NCBI GenBank assembly: GCA_017303505.1
Contig: JAFLCP010000010.1
Coordinates: forward strand, 19,403 to 83,402
DNA from: Planctomycetota bacterium
Lineage (GTDB): Bacteria; Planctomycetota; Planctomycetia; Pirellulales; Pirellulaceae
Reading direction: 5' to 3'
Length of the DNA: 64,000 nt
Below the pieces are notes generated by a model that was not told where the DNA came from, ran no database searches, and was given only the letters and a program-made list of their open reading frames with translations. Made by a program: the position numbers and the translations under genes. This document shows positions 49,891 to 59,620 of the stretch, piece after piece. How positions within the stretch are numbered: the stretch's first letter is position 1; the number at the start of each line of letters is the position of its first letter.

Positions 49891-50352
49891 ATGGATGAAT
49901 CGATTGAGCAACAACGTGAGCTGCCGTTGGCGCTGAGAGCAGCCTATATGGCATTGCATCGCGGAACCGAAGCTGCGTTTGCAAAGCAGGGTGTTACGGC
50001 AGATCAATTTGTGCTGTTGCTGGCGTTGCGAGATGGCGGAACATTGACGCAACGCGAACTGGCAGATCGCATCTCTTCGGATGCGAGCACGATTCGAGCT
50101 ATGTTGGTACTTTTGGAACGGGGGGGATTGATACAAAGGGCCAGTCATCCCAGCGACTCCAGAGCCAAGACGGTCGAACTGACATCGGCCGGAAAGAAAA
50201 AACTGCGACAGCTTTGGAAAGTAGGTCAAAAGATTCGGGATGATATGTACGGAGCCATGTCACCACGGGAAGCTGATGTGTTGATTGATTTATTGCGCCG
50301 AGTTGCTGGAACGCTATCGAAAGAACGAAAAAGCGATTGTGTTTCTTGTTAA
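49891..50352 (+). CDS. MarR-family transcriptional regulator
   Basis: The 153-aa protein has the MarR winged helix: EAAFAKQGVTADQFVLLLAL, TLTQRELADRISSDASTIRA (recognition helix), MLVLLERGGLIQRASHPSDS and RAKTVELTSAGKKKLRQLW (wing and DSRAKxxxLT motif). The C-terminal dimerisation helix follows. ATG 49891 is chosen over the GTG at 49864 because the nine extra residues do not resemble MarR sequence. It diverges from the xylanase gene, which it may regulate (inference), and nothing is clearly co-transcribed with it. Confidence 0.9.
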   Translation: MDESIEQQRELPLALRAAYMALHRGTEAAFAKQGVTADQFVLLLALRDGGTLTQRELADRISSDASTIRAMLVLLERGGLIQRASHPSDSRAKTVELTSAGKKKLRQLWKVGQKIRDDMYGAMSPREADVLIDLLRRVAGTLSKERKSDCVSC

Positions 50353-50873
50353 ATCACTGGACGACCGTGAAGGCTGTTAGGACGGTTGCCTGCAACGAGA
50401 AGACTGAAATTGCGTAGGTATTACCTTCCCTTTTCAGCTGTGATGCCGATGATTGAGTCCTTTCGTTCATCTTATCCAGACGCAATTCTCGGTTCTGGAT
50501 TCTATTGGTTGAGTTCTTCGAATGTTCGCGTTTGTGATGTAATCATTCTATTATTCGCGACTGCCAGGATTTACACTATCCCTCCGGGTGTGGTCGTAGT
50601 GAGCATAATTGTAGGATCGACGGTAGAAGCCTTTATCGTAAGCGATTTATGATATCGAGGATGTCGCATCGTGAATTGCCTCGGCTATTAATGCGACCAG
50701 GTGTTTATAAGGTTCTCGTTCAAGGTGTCTCGATTTAAGCTTGGGAAAGCTAAGAGTTTTGGGATAGGGGTATTACCTGGGGAGTGAGCTTCATTCATTC
50801 CTTTCTGTTGCGCGCGTTTTGTCGTAAAAAGTTCCGTGTCTCATTCGTTTCCAGTCGATGCGGGAGTTGAAAA
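50353..50873 (+). other. Intergenic stretch upstream of the second kinase gene
   Basis: About 520 bp. A frame at 50386-50652 (88 codons) has a hydrophobic middle but no ribosome binding site, no recognisable motif and unusual composition, so it is not called. No RNA gene is visible. Confidence 0.35.
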
Positions 50874-53800
50874 ATGTCGGAAGATGAAATCATTCGGGCA
50901 GCAGCGAACATTTCCAATATCGCGCAGCGCTCCATATATTTGGACGAAGTTTGTGGCACTGATGAAAAATTAAGGTCCCGGGTCGACGCCGCTTTGAAGG
51001 AACGGACTGAAATCCACGATCCCTCGGCAACTGCAGCCTATGTGGAATCTAGTGGAGTTGAACAAACCATAGCGCACACTCCTGCAGAATCCCCGACAGG
51101 AACCGCTGTAGGAATCGGATCGGTCATTGCCCAACGTTATCGGTTGGTTCGTGCCATTGGAGAAGGGGGAATGGGCACCGTCTTTTTGGCAGTGCAAAGC
51201 GAACCCGTAAAACGGCAAGTTGCTTTGAAGCTCATTCGAACTGGGATGGATTCACGGGCGGTACTAGCTCGTTTTGATGCTGAACGTCAAGCGTTGGCGT
51301 TGATGGACCACCCAAACATTGCCCGTGTTTATGACGGAGGTACGACAGCGTATGGGCAACCATTCTTCGTGATGGAGTTGGTGAATGGTGTACCCTTAAC
51401 CGATTATTGTGATCGAGCGAGGCTCTCGATCGAGGGACGGCTCAATTTGTTCGTGCAAGTGTGCAGTGCAGTCCAACATGCACATCAAAAGGGGATCATT
51501 CATCGAGACTTGAAGCCCGGAAATGTTTTGGTTACCGAAATTGATGGTCGACCGGTTTGCAAAGTCATCGACTTCGGCGTGGCGAAAGCAACTGAGCAAC
51601 GATTGACCGACATGAGTTTGGTGGATACGGGACTAATCGTTGGCACTCCTGCTTACATGAGTCCCGAACAGGCGGATCCAGCCTCCATGGATATTGATAC
51701 GCGAACGGATGTGTATTCGCTGGGCATCATGTTGTATGAACTGTTAACAGGGACTCCGCCCATAGATTCTCAGCAATTCAAACGTGGAGCGATCCTTGAA
51801 ATGCTCCGAATGGTTCGCGAAGTGGAACCTCCCAAACCAAGTACGAGGTTAAGTAAAGCTGAGTCGCTTCCCAATATTGCATCCAATCGAAATATTGATC
51901 CCGCAAAATTGACTCAGTTGCTCAAGGGTGAGCTTGATTGGGTGGTGATGAAAGCGTTGGAAAAAGACCGAACACGCCGCTACGAAACGGCCAATGGACT
52001 TGCGAATGATGTTCAACGCTACTTGGCAAACGAAGTTGTCGAGGCTCGACCACCAAACGCTCGTTATCGAATTAAGAAGTTCGTACAACGCAACAAAGTT
52101 CAAGTTATTGCCGCCGGCCTCGTATTCATGTCGCTAATTTTGGGAATCGTCGGGACTGCCTGGCAAGCAATTGTAGCTGAAGATGCTAGAGCGAACGAAG
52201 CTCTAGCCAGAAAGGCCGCTGAAATCAATGAAGCTAGGGCAATAAATTCTGCCAAAGAAGAACGCCTAGCAAAGGAACAGACTCAAAAGCGCCTCCAACA
52301 GATCGAAAAGAGTAACGAAGTACTAGGAGCTGTATTCGACGATTTAGATATTACAGAAATTCGTCTTGGTACAGAGCCTATCGAAGCCATTTTGGCAAAA
52401 AGGTTGGTCAAAGCTGCGGAACAACTCGACGGCGAAGCGGTGGGCGACCCAAGAGTGGTCGCAGATCTTCAATCTCGGCTGGGGCATTCATTGAAAGGAT
52501 TAGGCTACCATCAAGAGGCAAAAAAACTGCTTGAAGAAGCGGGAGAAATGCAGCGTAAAGAACTTGGGCGGGACTCGGAGGCAACACTCCGAACTTTGCG
52601 AGATTTGGCTTCCAACTATAAGGCGTTGGGAGAGTTAGAGGCCTCACAAGATCTGTTCGAGTCCATTCTATCTTCTCTTAACAAGTCAGTTGGTAATTCT
52701 CATCAGGACACTTTGGCTGTTCAAAACGAACTTGCATTGGTGCATATTGAGATGGGGCAGTTTGATAGGGCTGTCGAGCTCTTAGAGACCAACCTGGACA
52801 AGACAATCGCTACACTCGGTAAGGAAGATGAGCAGTCGATCGCGAGCATGGATAATCTGGCGTTGGCGTATCTCAAAGTCAAGCGTATCGACGATGCGGT
52901 TCCGCTGCTAGTTGAAGTTGAGGAACGCACAAGAGGCATCTATGGTCCCGAGCATGTTAAGACTATTGGGAAAATGTTGAACTTGGCGGCGGGGTACCGC
53001 CAACAGGAACGCTTCGAAGACGCCCAACCACTTTATGAAAAAGCACGCGACCTCAGTAAGCTGCATTTGGGGGCTGAGCATCCATTGACGCTGACTGCAT
53101 TAAACTCGCTGGCAGTGTTTTATCAGTCGACGGGGCAAGCGGAATTGGCGATTCCACTTTTGGAGGAGACCATCGATCGCTTGAAGTTAAAGCGGGGTGA
53201 TGCTCATCCAGAAACGCTTGTTGCGAAGAACAACTTGGCGGGGACCTACTGGACGGTTGGGGATTTGAAGAAATCGATTCCTTTGTTCGAATCCGTCTTC
53301 AAAGTTCAAGAGGCAAAGTTGGGAAGGGATAATCCCCAAACGCAAGCGACGATTTCGAATTTGGGCGTCAACTATAAGGATGCGGGCCGCGTCGAGGACG
53401 CAATTCCATTGCTTGAGGAGTGCTTTGCAGCATCGACGGAAAATCCTCGTTTGCGGCACATTGGTCGGCATTTATTGGAGGCTTATCTGAAAGCTAAATC
53501 CGTTGAGAAAGCTCGAGAGATCTTACCAGAAGTACTTAAGGAAACCCGTCTCCGAATACCGCCCGAAAGTCCTCAATTGGCAGCATGGCTTTCTCAATTT
53601 GGCGGAGCTTTTTTGGAGCAGCAAGATTATGCAACGGCAGGCGAACTACTTGGTGAATGCTTGCAGATTAATGAGAAAATTCGCCCTAATGATTTGCGAA
53701 CCTTTCTTGTTCGGACGCTGGTTGGAAAATCGTTGCTGGGAGAGAAAAAGATGGAACAGGCGGAAGAGCAATTGCTTAAAGGGCTCAAAGGTCTCCAAGA

Positions 53801-53957
53801 GCAAGAGAGTGATATTCCCCCTTTCGCATCAAGAAGTATTCCAGATGCACTCGATAGTTTGATTGAACTTTATATGCAGTTGAATAAGCCTGAGGAGGCA
53901 GAGAAGTATCGCAAAATGAGAGAGAAATATCCTGCACTTAGCGAATCGGTACGATAG
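50874..53957 (+). CDS. Membrane-anchored Ser/Thr protein kinase with kinesin-light-chain-like TPR array
   Basis: The 1027-aa protein has a leader (SEDEIIRAAANISNIAQRSI), a kinase domain (about residues 87-380) with IGEGGMGTVFLA, catalytic Lys in VALKLIRT, HRDLKPGN, DFGVAK and GTPAYMSPEQA, and a single transmembrane helix (about 410-433, VIAAGLVFMSLILGIVGTAW). A coiled-coil stretch (EDARANEALARKAAEINEAR) follows. About 500 residues of TPR_10/12-type repeats follow (HPETLVAKNNLAGTYWTVGD, ALNSLAVFYQSTGQAELAIP, NLGVNYKDAGRVEDAIPLLE). The catalytic residues are complete. The kinase part is close to that of the gene at 15.6-19.1 kb, but the TPR type differs, indicating modular replacement of the sensor. 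Confidence 0.93.
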   Translation: MSEDEIIRAAANISNIAQRSIYLDEVCGTDEKLRSRVDAALKERTEIHDPSATAAYVESSGVEQTIAHTPAESPTGTAVGIGSVIAQRYRLVRAIGEGGMGTVFLAVQSEPVKRQVALKLIRTGMDSRAVLARFDAERQALALMDHPNIARVYDGGTTAYGQPFFVMELVNGVPLTDYCDRARLSIEGRLNLFVQVCSAVQHAHQKGIIHRDLKPGNVLVTEIDGRPVCKVIDFGVAKATEQRLTDMSLVDTGLIVGTPAYMSPEQADPASMDIDTRTDVYSLGIMLYELLTGTPPIDSQQFKRGAILEMLRMVREVEPPKPSTRLSKAESLPNIASNRNIDPAKLTQLLKGELDWVVMKALEKDRTRRYETANGLANDVQRYLANEVVEARPPNARYRIKKFVQRNKVQVIAAGLVFMSLILGIVGTAWQAIVAEDARANEALARKAAEINEARAINSAKEERLAKEQTQKRLQQIEKSNEVLGAVFDDLDITEIRLGTEPIEAILAKRLVKAAEQLDGEAVGDPRVVADLQSRLGHSLKGLGYHQEAKKLLEEAGEMQRKELGRDSEATLRTLRDLASNYKALGELEASQDLFESILSSLNKSVGNSHQDTLAVQNELALVHIEMGQFDRAVELLETNLDKTIATLGKEDEQSIASMDNLALAYLKVKRIDDAVPLLVEVEERTRGIYGPEHVKTIGKMLNLAAGYRQQERFEDAQPLYEKARDLSKLHLGAEHPLTLTALNSLAVFYQSTGQAELAIPLLEETIDRLKLKRGDAHPETLVAKNNLAGTYWTVGDLKKSIPLFESVFKVQEAKLGRDNPQTQATISNLGVNYKDAGRVEDAIPLLEECFAASTENPRLRHIGRHLLEAYLKAKSVEKAREILPEVLKETRLRIPPESPQLAAWLSQFGGAFLEQQDYATAGELLGECLQINEKIRPNDLRTFLVRTLVGKSLLGEKKMEQAEEQLLKGLKGLQEQESDIPPFASRSIPDALDSLIELYMQLNKPEEAEKYRKMREKYPALSESVR

Positions 53958-54127
53958 ATGCCCCGACCGAGATAGCCGGGAAAGCCCCACGGTAGTTTCA
54001 AGAGAAATACCCATTGAGAAAACAACAATCCGAATGTCGTTTGCCCATTCGAGGTTTCCCTTCAGTTCAAGTCGGTCCGCATTAGGCAAATCCGGACGGC
54101 AGTTCTAAATCGAGTTACACGAGTGTT

Positions 54128-55288
54128 ATGGAAAAGATCATTGAGGAGATGGATTCCAAGCAGCGGCAGTGGGGAAGTGGTTACATCAGTGGAATGTTGA
54201 GCATTTTCCTGGCTGGCATTGGTTTGGCAACGGTTCTGTGTTTGATGTATCCGCAGTTCTTGACCGTGTCCCAAGCAAGAGCCCACTACAACGTTCCGCT
54301 GATTCGCCTAGCAGTACAGTTTGATCTAGTACTTGCGTTTGTCTTGGGTTGTATCAGCCTAACATTGCGAAGCAGCAAGATCCTTGGTTTCTTGAGTACT
54401 ACAATGGTATTGGGTGCCACGTTGTTGGGGGGCTCTCAGGCTGCCAAGCAATTAGCAACGGCGAGCGACATATACTTTGGGCTCGATTTCTTCATACTGA
54501 ATTTGATCTTCTTGGCTGTGATTTTTGTCCCCCTAGAACGCTTGTTCAAGAAAAATGATCAATACATCTTTCGTGAGGAGTGGTGAGAAGACTTATTCTA
54601 CTTTTTTGTCGGGACGATCTTGGTCCAGATACTAACGTTTCTTTCGTTGGCGCCAGCGTTTGCGATTCTAAAAGCGACGCCGTGGGCTGGTTAATTTCGG
54701 CAAGCCGTCGCAAGTCAGCCAAGTTGGCTGCAGTTCATCGAAATCATGTTTTTGACGGATTTGTTTCAGTATTGGTTTCATCGAGCATTTCATGAAGTCC
54801 CTTGGCTGTGGCGTTTTCATGCCATACATCACAGCGCAAAAAGAATGGATTGGCTCGCAGGCTCGCGGATGCACTTCATGGAAACCGTACTTTTGAGAGC
54901 GTTTACCACTATACCTATGTATGCGATGGGGTTCGCCGAGTCGCCGCTTTACCTCTACATCTTTTTTGTGTTTTTGATGTCCAAGTTTGTTCACTCTAAC
55001 ATTAGGTTCCACTTTGGTTGGCTTCAATACGTTATCGCGACGCCCCGTTTTCACCATTGGCATCACGGTGTCGAAAAGGAGGCGATTAACGTGAATTACG
55101 CGGTACATTTTCCAATCATCGATCGCATCTTCGGGACGTACCATTTACTACACAACCGCTGGCCCATTGGATACGGTGTGTGCGATGAGTCCGTCCCGAG
55201 TGGCTTTATCAAGCAGTTTTTGTATCCCTTCTCTCGGAAAAAATCGAAGCCTGATGGCGGAGCAACCGTCGAGTCCAGAGATTGCTAG
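54128..55288 (+). pseudogene. Sterol desaturase/fatty acid hydroxylase-family pseudogene with two in-frame stops
   Basis: One frame of 386 sense positions runs from ATG 54128 to TAG 55286-55288, interrupted by TGA 54584-54586 (codon 153) and TAA 54692-54694 (codon 189) without any frame change. The N-terminal third has hydrophobic helices and ends LERLFKKNDQYIFREEW. Between the stops it reads EDLFYFFVGTILVQILTFLS. After them come all diiron His boxes: HRAFH, RFHAIHHSA and PRFHHWHHG, then RIFGTYHLL. Intact relatives would be a single protein of about 380 aa (recollection), so loss of function is likely. CGA-to-TGA and CAA-to-TAA type changes would explain the stops. Confidence 0.85.
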
Positions 55289-55420
55289 GGAGCTATCGTC
55301 GATCGATTGGGGACATCGAGCTGAGTTTTATGGAGCTGCTTGTCGATGGACTGTTAGGACGCTCATTGCGCCCGTACGATTTGCAAAAGCTCGTAACGTT
55401 ACTAACTGAGGCTTTAACAA

Positions 55421-56935
55421 GTGCAAGCTAATAAATCACTGACGTCGTTCGCAAAGCAATTGGGTGGTACACTTGGATGTATGCACGATCCAGATGGGAT
55501 GGGGATGGAGCGGTCGAGCAATTGGCTGGAAATTCAACCACTCTATACCGCGAAGGCAGGTTCGCTTCCGGCGATTAAGTTTGATGGTGAATCTATGGCC
55601 AAAGTTGTCCAGGAGCCTGCGGAGGCTTATGCGTTGGGCACGATAGGCTGGGGCGATGAAGCGGTTTTACGAGTTTCTCAGTTAAAGAACAGCGCTGCCC
55701 TTGATTTGCAATATTCTAGTGTGACATCGCAAGGCTTGCGCGTTCTGTCGTCAATGGGAAGATTACGATCATTGAAAATCAGTCAGGCTGAATTGGATGG
55801 CAATAGTTTACGAGTGTTGAGTAAATTTCCGCAGCTAACTGCGTTGAGTCTTGCCAATTGCCAAGTGGATGCCGAAGGACTTAGCCACTTAATCGCTTCT
55901 ACTTCATTGCGTCATCTTGATTTGTCAAACACTCGATTGGACGACGCAGCCCTAGCGATGCTGGCTAGGTTGAAATCATTAGAGAGTTTACGCTTGTTTA
56001 GCAATGCAATTACTGACAAAGGACTGAGCTATCTGATCGGTCATCCCAGTCTTCGTTCCCTCCATTTGGAATTCACTCAAGTAACCAGCGATGGCATTAA
56101 GCTGTTACCAAAAATCTCTAAGCTCGAATCTCTTGGGCTGTATGTCATTGGGGATAACGATTTGGACGAGTTAGTTCGTTGCACTGAACTTAAGCGACTC
56201 AAATGCCAAGGGTTTCAGAAGGTGACTGATAAAGGGCTGCAGTCATTAGTGAAAGTTGAGGGCTTACAGGAATTCAGTTTGTCTTACTCGGAAATCACCG
56301 ATGAAGGTGTTGCGGCCCTCGCAAATCTCCGCAATTTAAGTCAGCTTAGGCTCGCCAATTGCAAAATCACCAACAAGTCGCTGGCGGCGCTGGGGAATGC
56401 AGGGCAGCTCGTTATGCTCGAGTTGAACCAAACAGAATGTACAGAGCGTGGGTTGGCGAACTTGTCAAATCTTGAACATCTTGAGGAATTGAAGTTCTTA
56501 CTCAACCAAGGTGACGGGGCGGGCTATTCGAACCTGGAGAAGCTCAAGAAACTCCGCAACCTGGAACTGATGCCACGGTATCCTGTCTCTGGCATCATGG
56601 CTGCGGGTATTGCAAGGGTGAGAACATTGGAGCATCTATCAATCAACGGCAGCTTAAATGATGAGGCGCTCAAAGTTATCAGTGGTATGTCCCAGCTGAA
56701 ATTCTTGGCACTTACGAGCAAAACAGCGACGGAAGCCGGATTCCGATGTATTGGAAAGATGCGAGAGTTGCGAGAGCTGCATTTATCGCACGGTTCCATC
56801 AATGATCGCGGATTGTCCCATTTGAGTGGACTGAAGAATCTGGAAAAACTTCGGTTTGGTTTTACGCAGACGACATCGGAAGCCGCAAAGAAACTGGCTA
56901 AAGCGATGCCTTGGTGTGATGCGTTTCCGAATTGA
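55421..56935 (+). CDS. Leucine-rich-repeat protein (cytoplasmic, RNI-like)
   Basis: The 504-aa protein is built almost entirely of LRRs of about 24 residues, e.g. LRSLKISQAELDGNSLRVLS, LTALSLANCQVDAEGLSHLI, LRHLDLSNTRLDDAALAMLA, LESLRLFSNAITDKGLSYLI and LREFSLSYSEITDEGVAAL-like units, the cysteine-containing/RNI type frequent in planctomycetes. No signal peptide or membrane helix is visible. Such repeats bind other proteins. The GTG at 55421 has no good ribosome binding site; later ATGs (55481, 55499) are alternative starts. It follows the sterol-desaturase pseudogene by about 130 bp, in the same direction. Confidence 0.85.
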   Translation: MQANKSLTSFAKQLGGTLGCMHDPDGMGMERSSNWLEIQPLYTAKAGSLPAIKFDGESMAKVVQEPAEAYALGTIGWGDEAVLRVSQLKNSAALDLQYSSVTSQGLRVLSSMGRLRSLKISQAELDGNSLRVLSKFPQLTALSLANCQVDAEGLSHLIASTSLRHLDLSNTRLDDAALAMLARLKSLESLRLFSNAITDKGLSYLIGHPSLRSLHLEFTQVTSDGIKLLPKISKLESLGLYVIGDNDLDELVRCTELKRLKCQGFQKVTDKGLQSLVKVEGLQEFSLSYSEITDEGVAALANLRNLSQLRLANCKITNKSLAALGNAGQLVMLELNQTECTERGLANLSNLEHLEELKFLLNQGDGAGYSNLEKLKKLRNLELMPRYPVSGIMAAGIARVRTLEHLSINGSLNDEALKVISGMSQLKFLALTSKTATEAGFRCIGKMRELRELHLSHGSINDRGLSHLSGLKNLEKLRFGFTQTTSEAAKKLAKAMPWCDAFPN

Positions 56936-57078
56936 GTTGGGTACGCGTGCTCCAAGTCCGCTGAGGGTAAGGGAACACAATTTGCAGACAGGCTGCATCG
57001 GCTATTCTGGGGTGATGTTTGATTCTGTTGTTGGGAAATGATAGGCTCTCACAAATTCCCATCCATTATACGGTTTGT

Positions 57079-57918
57079 ATGCGTGCTATGCGTTTTTCTA
57101 AGGAGCGTGCTGTGTCTATTTGGGCTCCACCACATGTCCTGGCTCATTATCCTGAGGCTAAGAAATCCTCAGCGTACATTCGTGCATTTCTGTGGTTCGC
57201 ACGGACTGTGTTGAAAGTGGAAGAGAATCGGATTGCTTTGTTGCTGAGTATCTGCAGTGACGATTTGAATAACGTGCAATTGCCCGAGACGGAAATGATT
57301 GGCCCGTTTTCTTTGGGCGGGTTAGATGGCTATCCCTTTGTTGGAAGGACAGGACTATCCGCATTTGAACATCACATACCGGAGGATGGTGTGGCACTTT
57401 TGTTTTACGGTCCACATATCGGAATTACAAATAGGGGTGACGTGGGGTTTGTCGTGCGACCTGGGCAAACAGAGATGACCGCCTGCTGCGGTGCGGCGAG
57501 TGCCGCTCTCAAAGCACTCGAGCAAGGGGAAATTTGTGAGCTGCCCATTGAAAAATTCGATCTTGACGATTTCCAACAAGAAACGATCCGCCAGTGGGTT
57601 CTGAAGCATCAAGCTGAAATTCTGAACGCCGGGGCAAAAGGAGATTCGGCACGAATCCGTAAACTGACTGAGGTGATGTACACGTTATCCCATGAAGCGA
57701 TGTTACGTCATCTTTCTAGGGTTGTGTTTCACTGTCCAGCTTTAGTCTTTGGTGGAATATTAATCAATGAGGATGGTACAAACGAATCGGACATCGTATT
57801 TCGTAATCTGACAATTCTTCAGCATGGTAAAGCGGAGTCCGTTTCGGATGAATTTCTCACTTCTACTAAGGCCAAGTTCGAGGCTCTTCACGCCGGGGAT
57901 TTTGAGGCTTTCAAGTAA
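57079..57918 (+). CDS. LCIB-type beta-carbonic-anhydrase-like protein
   Basis: Within 279 aa (from ATG 57079) I read the LCIB/LCIC carbonic-anhydrase motif set: LLLSICSDDLNNV (Cys59 with Asp61), LGGLDGYPFVGRTGLSAFEH (Arg90), LLFYGPHIGI (His113) and MTACCGAASAALKALE (Cys136/Cys137). In the family, Cys-His-Cys bind zinc with an Asp-Arg dyad; the 24-residue gap from His113 to Cys137 agrees with that pattern (recollection). The enzyme interconverts CO2 and bicarbonate; activity varies among members. About 120 extra C-terminal residues are helical and unassigned. ATG 57088 is an alternative start. It lies next to an LRR gene, with no carboxysome or bicarbonate-transport gene in view. Confidence 0.78.
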   Translation: MRAMRFSKERAVSIWAPPHVLAHYPEAKKSSAYIRAFLWFARTVLKVEENRIALLLSICSDDLNNVQLPETEMIGPFSLGGLDGYPFVGRTGLSAFEHHIPEDGVALLFYGPHIGITNRGDVGFVVRPGQTEMTACCGAASAALKALEQGEICELPIEKFDLDDFQQETIRQWVLKHQAEILNAGAKGDSARIRKLTEVMYTLSHEAMLRHLSRVVFHCPALVFGGILINEDGTNESDIVFRNLTILQHGKAESVSDEFLTSTKAKFEALHAGDFEAFK

Positions 57919-58186
57919 TCAAGAATTTGTTGTGGTCCATGAAGTCTGCAGGTCTTGTGCATACTAAATCGTTGCTATTGTCAAGTTGTTGCAGTAAGTG
58001 AGTTAGGTTCAAGCTACCATTCGATATCGCATTGAGACACCATGCGAATTTCTTGGTTGTATCAGGCGGCTTCATGCACAGCGTTTGAACCAAGCAAAGT
58101 TGCTGGCTAACTTGCGATTTCGGTGACAGCAGGCGTTTAATGGGGTCAGCTCGACGTGATCGCCCACCGGGTCTGCGACCGATCAA
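57911..58186 (-). other. Possible small gene or gene fragment on the minus strand
   Basis: A minus-strand frame encodes SPKSQVSQQLCLVQTLCMKP, PPDTTKKFAWCLNAISNGSL, NLTHLLQQLDNSND and LVCTRPADFMDHN. The composition looks protein-like and amphipathic, unlike a random frame, but the N-terminal part is basic and doubtful, there is no ribosome binding site, and its end overlaps the LCIB gene by 8 bp. It may be the remnant of a larger gene. The 400-bp gap 57919-58315 holds nothing else supportable. Confidence 0.3.
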
Positions 58187-58315
58187 AAGTACTGAAAACT
58201 GGCTCTAAATCATGGAAATCTTCTTATTTCAGGGATTCTGCCCCAAATAAGCGCCCATCAGTGAGGCATTTTGAATCGCCCAATGACCGTAACGATTCTC
58301 AATCAAGCTCAACAG

Positions 58316-59620
58316 CTAGTTTCCGACATCAACTGCAAAAAAAAGCTCAATTGGCGGAAAGGTATCGAAACCATTTCTGAGCCACTTAAAATGCCTGTCT
58401 AGCATCGACAAATTTCCCGTAGCCGTCGCAGCTTCAATCAAAATATCACGTTCAAGCTGTTGAACTTCTTTGGTCAAAAATTCCAGTGTTTTGGGGGCCG
58501 CCCTCTTAAGCCTATCTCGGTGTGATTTCTCAAACTTGAAGTTAAGAGTACGCTCAGCAAGTTCATTCTCCAGCAATGTACTAGGTCCAAAAACCAACAT
58601 TTTGCATCCGACTACATAACGCTGATATGCCCTTAACTCGTCTTTGTCCAAGCCTTCAATTAGATGATCAATAATCTTTTGAGTTTCTTTTGCTGCCTCA
58701 TCTTCCAGACTCCTCAGATTCGCTGCCTTTACGGGATCTCCATGCGTTTCTCCAATCTTTGACTTTTTCGAAGAAAGCTGCCTACCCATTTCGAATACCA
58801 AGGGCATATGAAAATCATAATCCTTCCAGACTGGATGATCCTTTGAAATACCCGTTTTTGCGAGGTGTTCTCCAAACTCGAAAAAACGATTTCCTCGGGT
58901 GTACTTTAGCAGATCAAACTCTGATAGGGCGTTAACACGAAGAAGCCCCGTTGTCAATGAAGGCAGCTGAGCCTCGAGTTCACCATTAAGGAGTCTCTGT
59001 AGATCCAAACGAAGCAAGGAAGGCGATGGAAAAAAGTTCTTGCCATCCATCACAATAGTCTTCAGGTCATCCCGAAGATATTCAGGGAACTCGGCAAATA
59101 AAATGCTCAAACTTTCGGCGTAAATTCTCTTAACTCGATCGTTTATTTCCCCTCGCCGAGAAACTATCTCGTTTTCGAACGCTAGTGCATTCTCAGGAGA
59201 CTCGCCTCTGTGCTCCAAGTACTGAGCTGGTAAAAACGAATAAAACCGCCGACGTTCCAGAGCCAATTCAATTTTTTCTAAATCAATTGGACTTAGAGCT
59301 TCCTTCATTCTTTTCTCAACAAGGATGCGGTATTCCGTTTTCTTTTCTGCCTTATCTCTAAAGATGGTTTCGGTTCTGAACTTGCCTTTTACTTCAGCGA
59401 TAATCTCATTCACGCTATCTTCCTTCGCGCGGAGTTGAGCGCGGACTCTGGGGATCTCAAGAAGCGAGAAAGCATCTGGAAAGGGACGCCTAGTATTCTT
59501 AGCGAGCTGAACTCGACCACTCGGGTAGATCATGACGGAATCCACGGTATCTACATCAGCCGAATCAGGCTCTTGAAACACCAGTAATGATGTCAGCAAA
59601 ACGAGCAAAAATTTGATCAT
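58316..59620 (-). CDS. Hypothetical secreted helical protein
   Basis: The 434-aa product has a signal peptide (IKFLLVLLTSLLVFQ). The mature part is highly charged and mostly helical (ENEIVSRRGEINDRVKRIYA, LIEGLDKDELRAYQRYVVGC, RDRLKRAAPKTLEFLTKEVQ), with no catalytic motif or repeat I recognise. GAGGGA lies 6 nt before ATG 59620 and fixes the start; an upstream ATG/GTG (59650) would add ten residues before the signal. Similar unnamed secreted helical proteins occur in Pirellula relatives (recollection). It is transcribed towards the LCIB gene. Confidence 0.75.
   Translation of the reverse strand: MIKFLLVLLTSLLVFQEPDSADVDTVDSVMIYPSGRVQLAKNTRRPFPDAFSLLEIPRVRAQLRAKEDSVNEIIAEVKGKFRTETIFRDKAEKKTEYRILVEKRMKEALSPIDLEKIELALERRRFYSFLPAQYLEHRGESPENALAFENEIVSRRGEINDRVKRIYAESLSILFAEFPEYLRDDLKTIVMDGKNFFPSPSLLRLDLQRLLNGELEAQLPSLTTGLLRVNALSEFDLLKYTRGNRFFEFGEHLAKTGISKDHPVWKDYDFHMPLVFEMGRQLSSKKSKIGETHGDPVKAANLRSLEDEAAKETQKIIDHLIEGLDKDELRAYQRYVVGCKMLVFGPSTLLENELAERTLNFKFEKSHRDRLKRAAPKTLEFLTKEVQQLERDILIEAATATGNLSMLDRHFKWLRNGFDTFPPIELFFAVDVGN

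Noticed and set aside
50386..50652. 88-codon frame with a hydrophobic centre
   Set aside because: No ribosome binding site, no motif, and composition unlike neighbouring genes.
55330..55431. 33-codon frame overlapping the start of the LRR gene
   Set aside because: Very short, no ribosome binding site; could be chance, although it reads through to the LRR start region.
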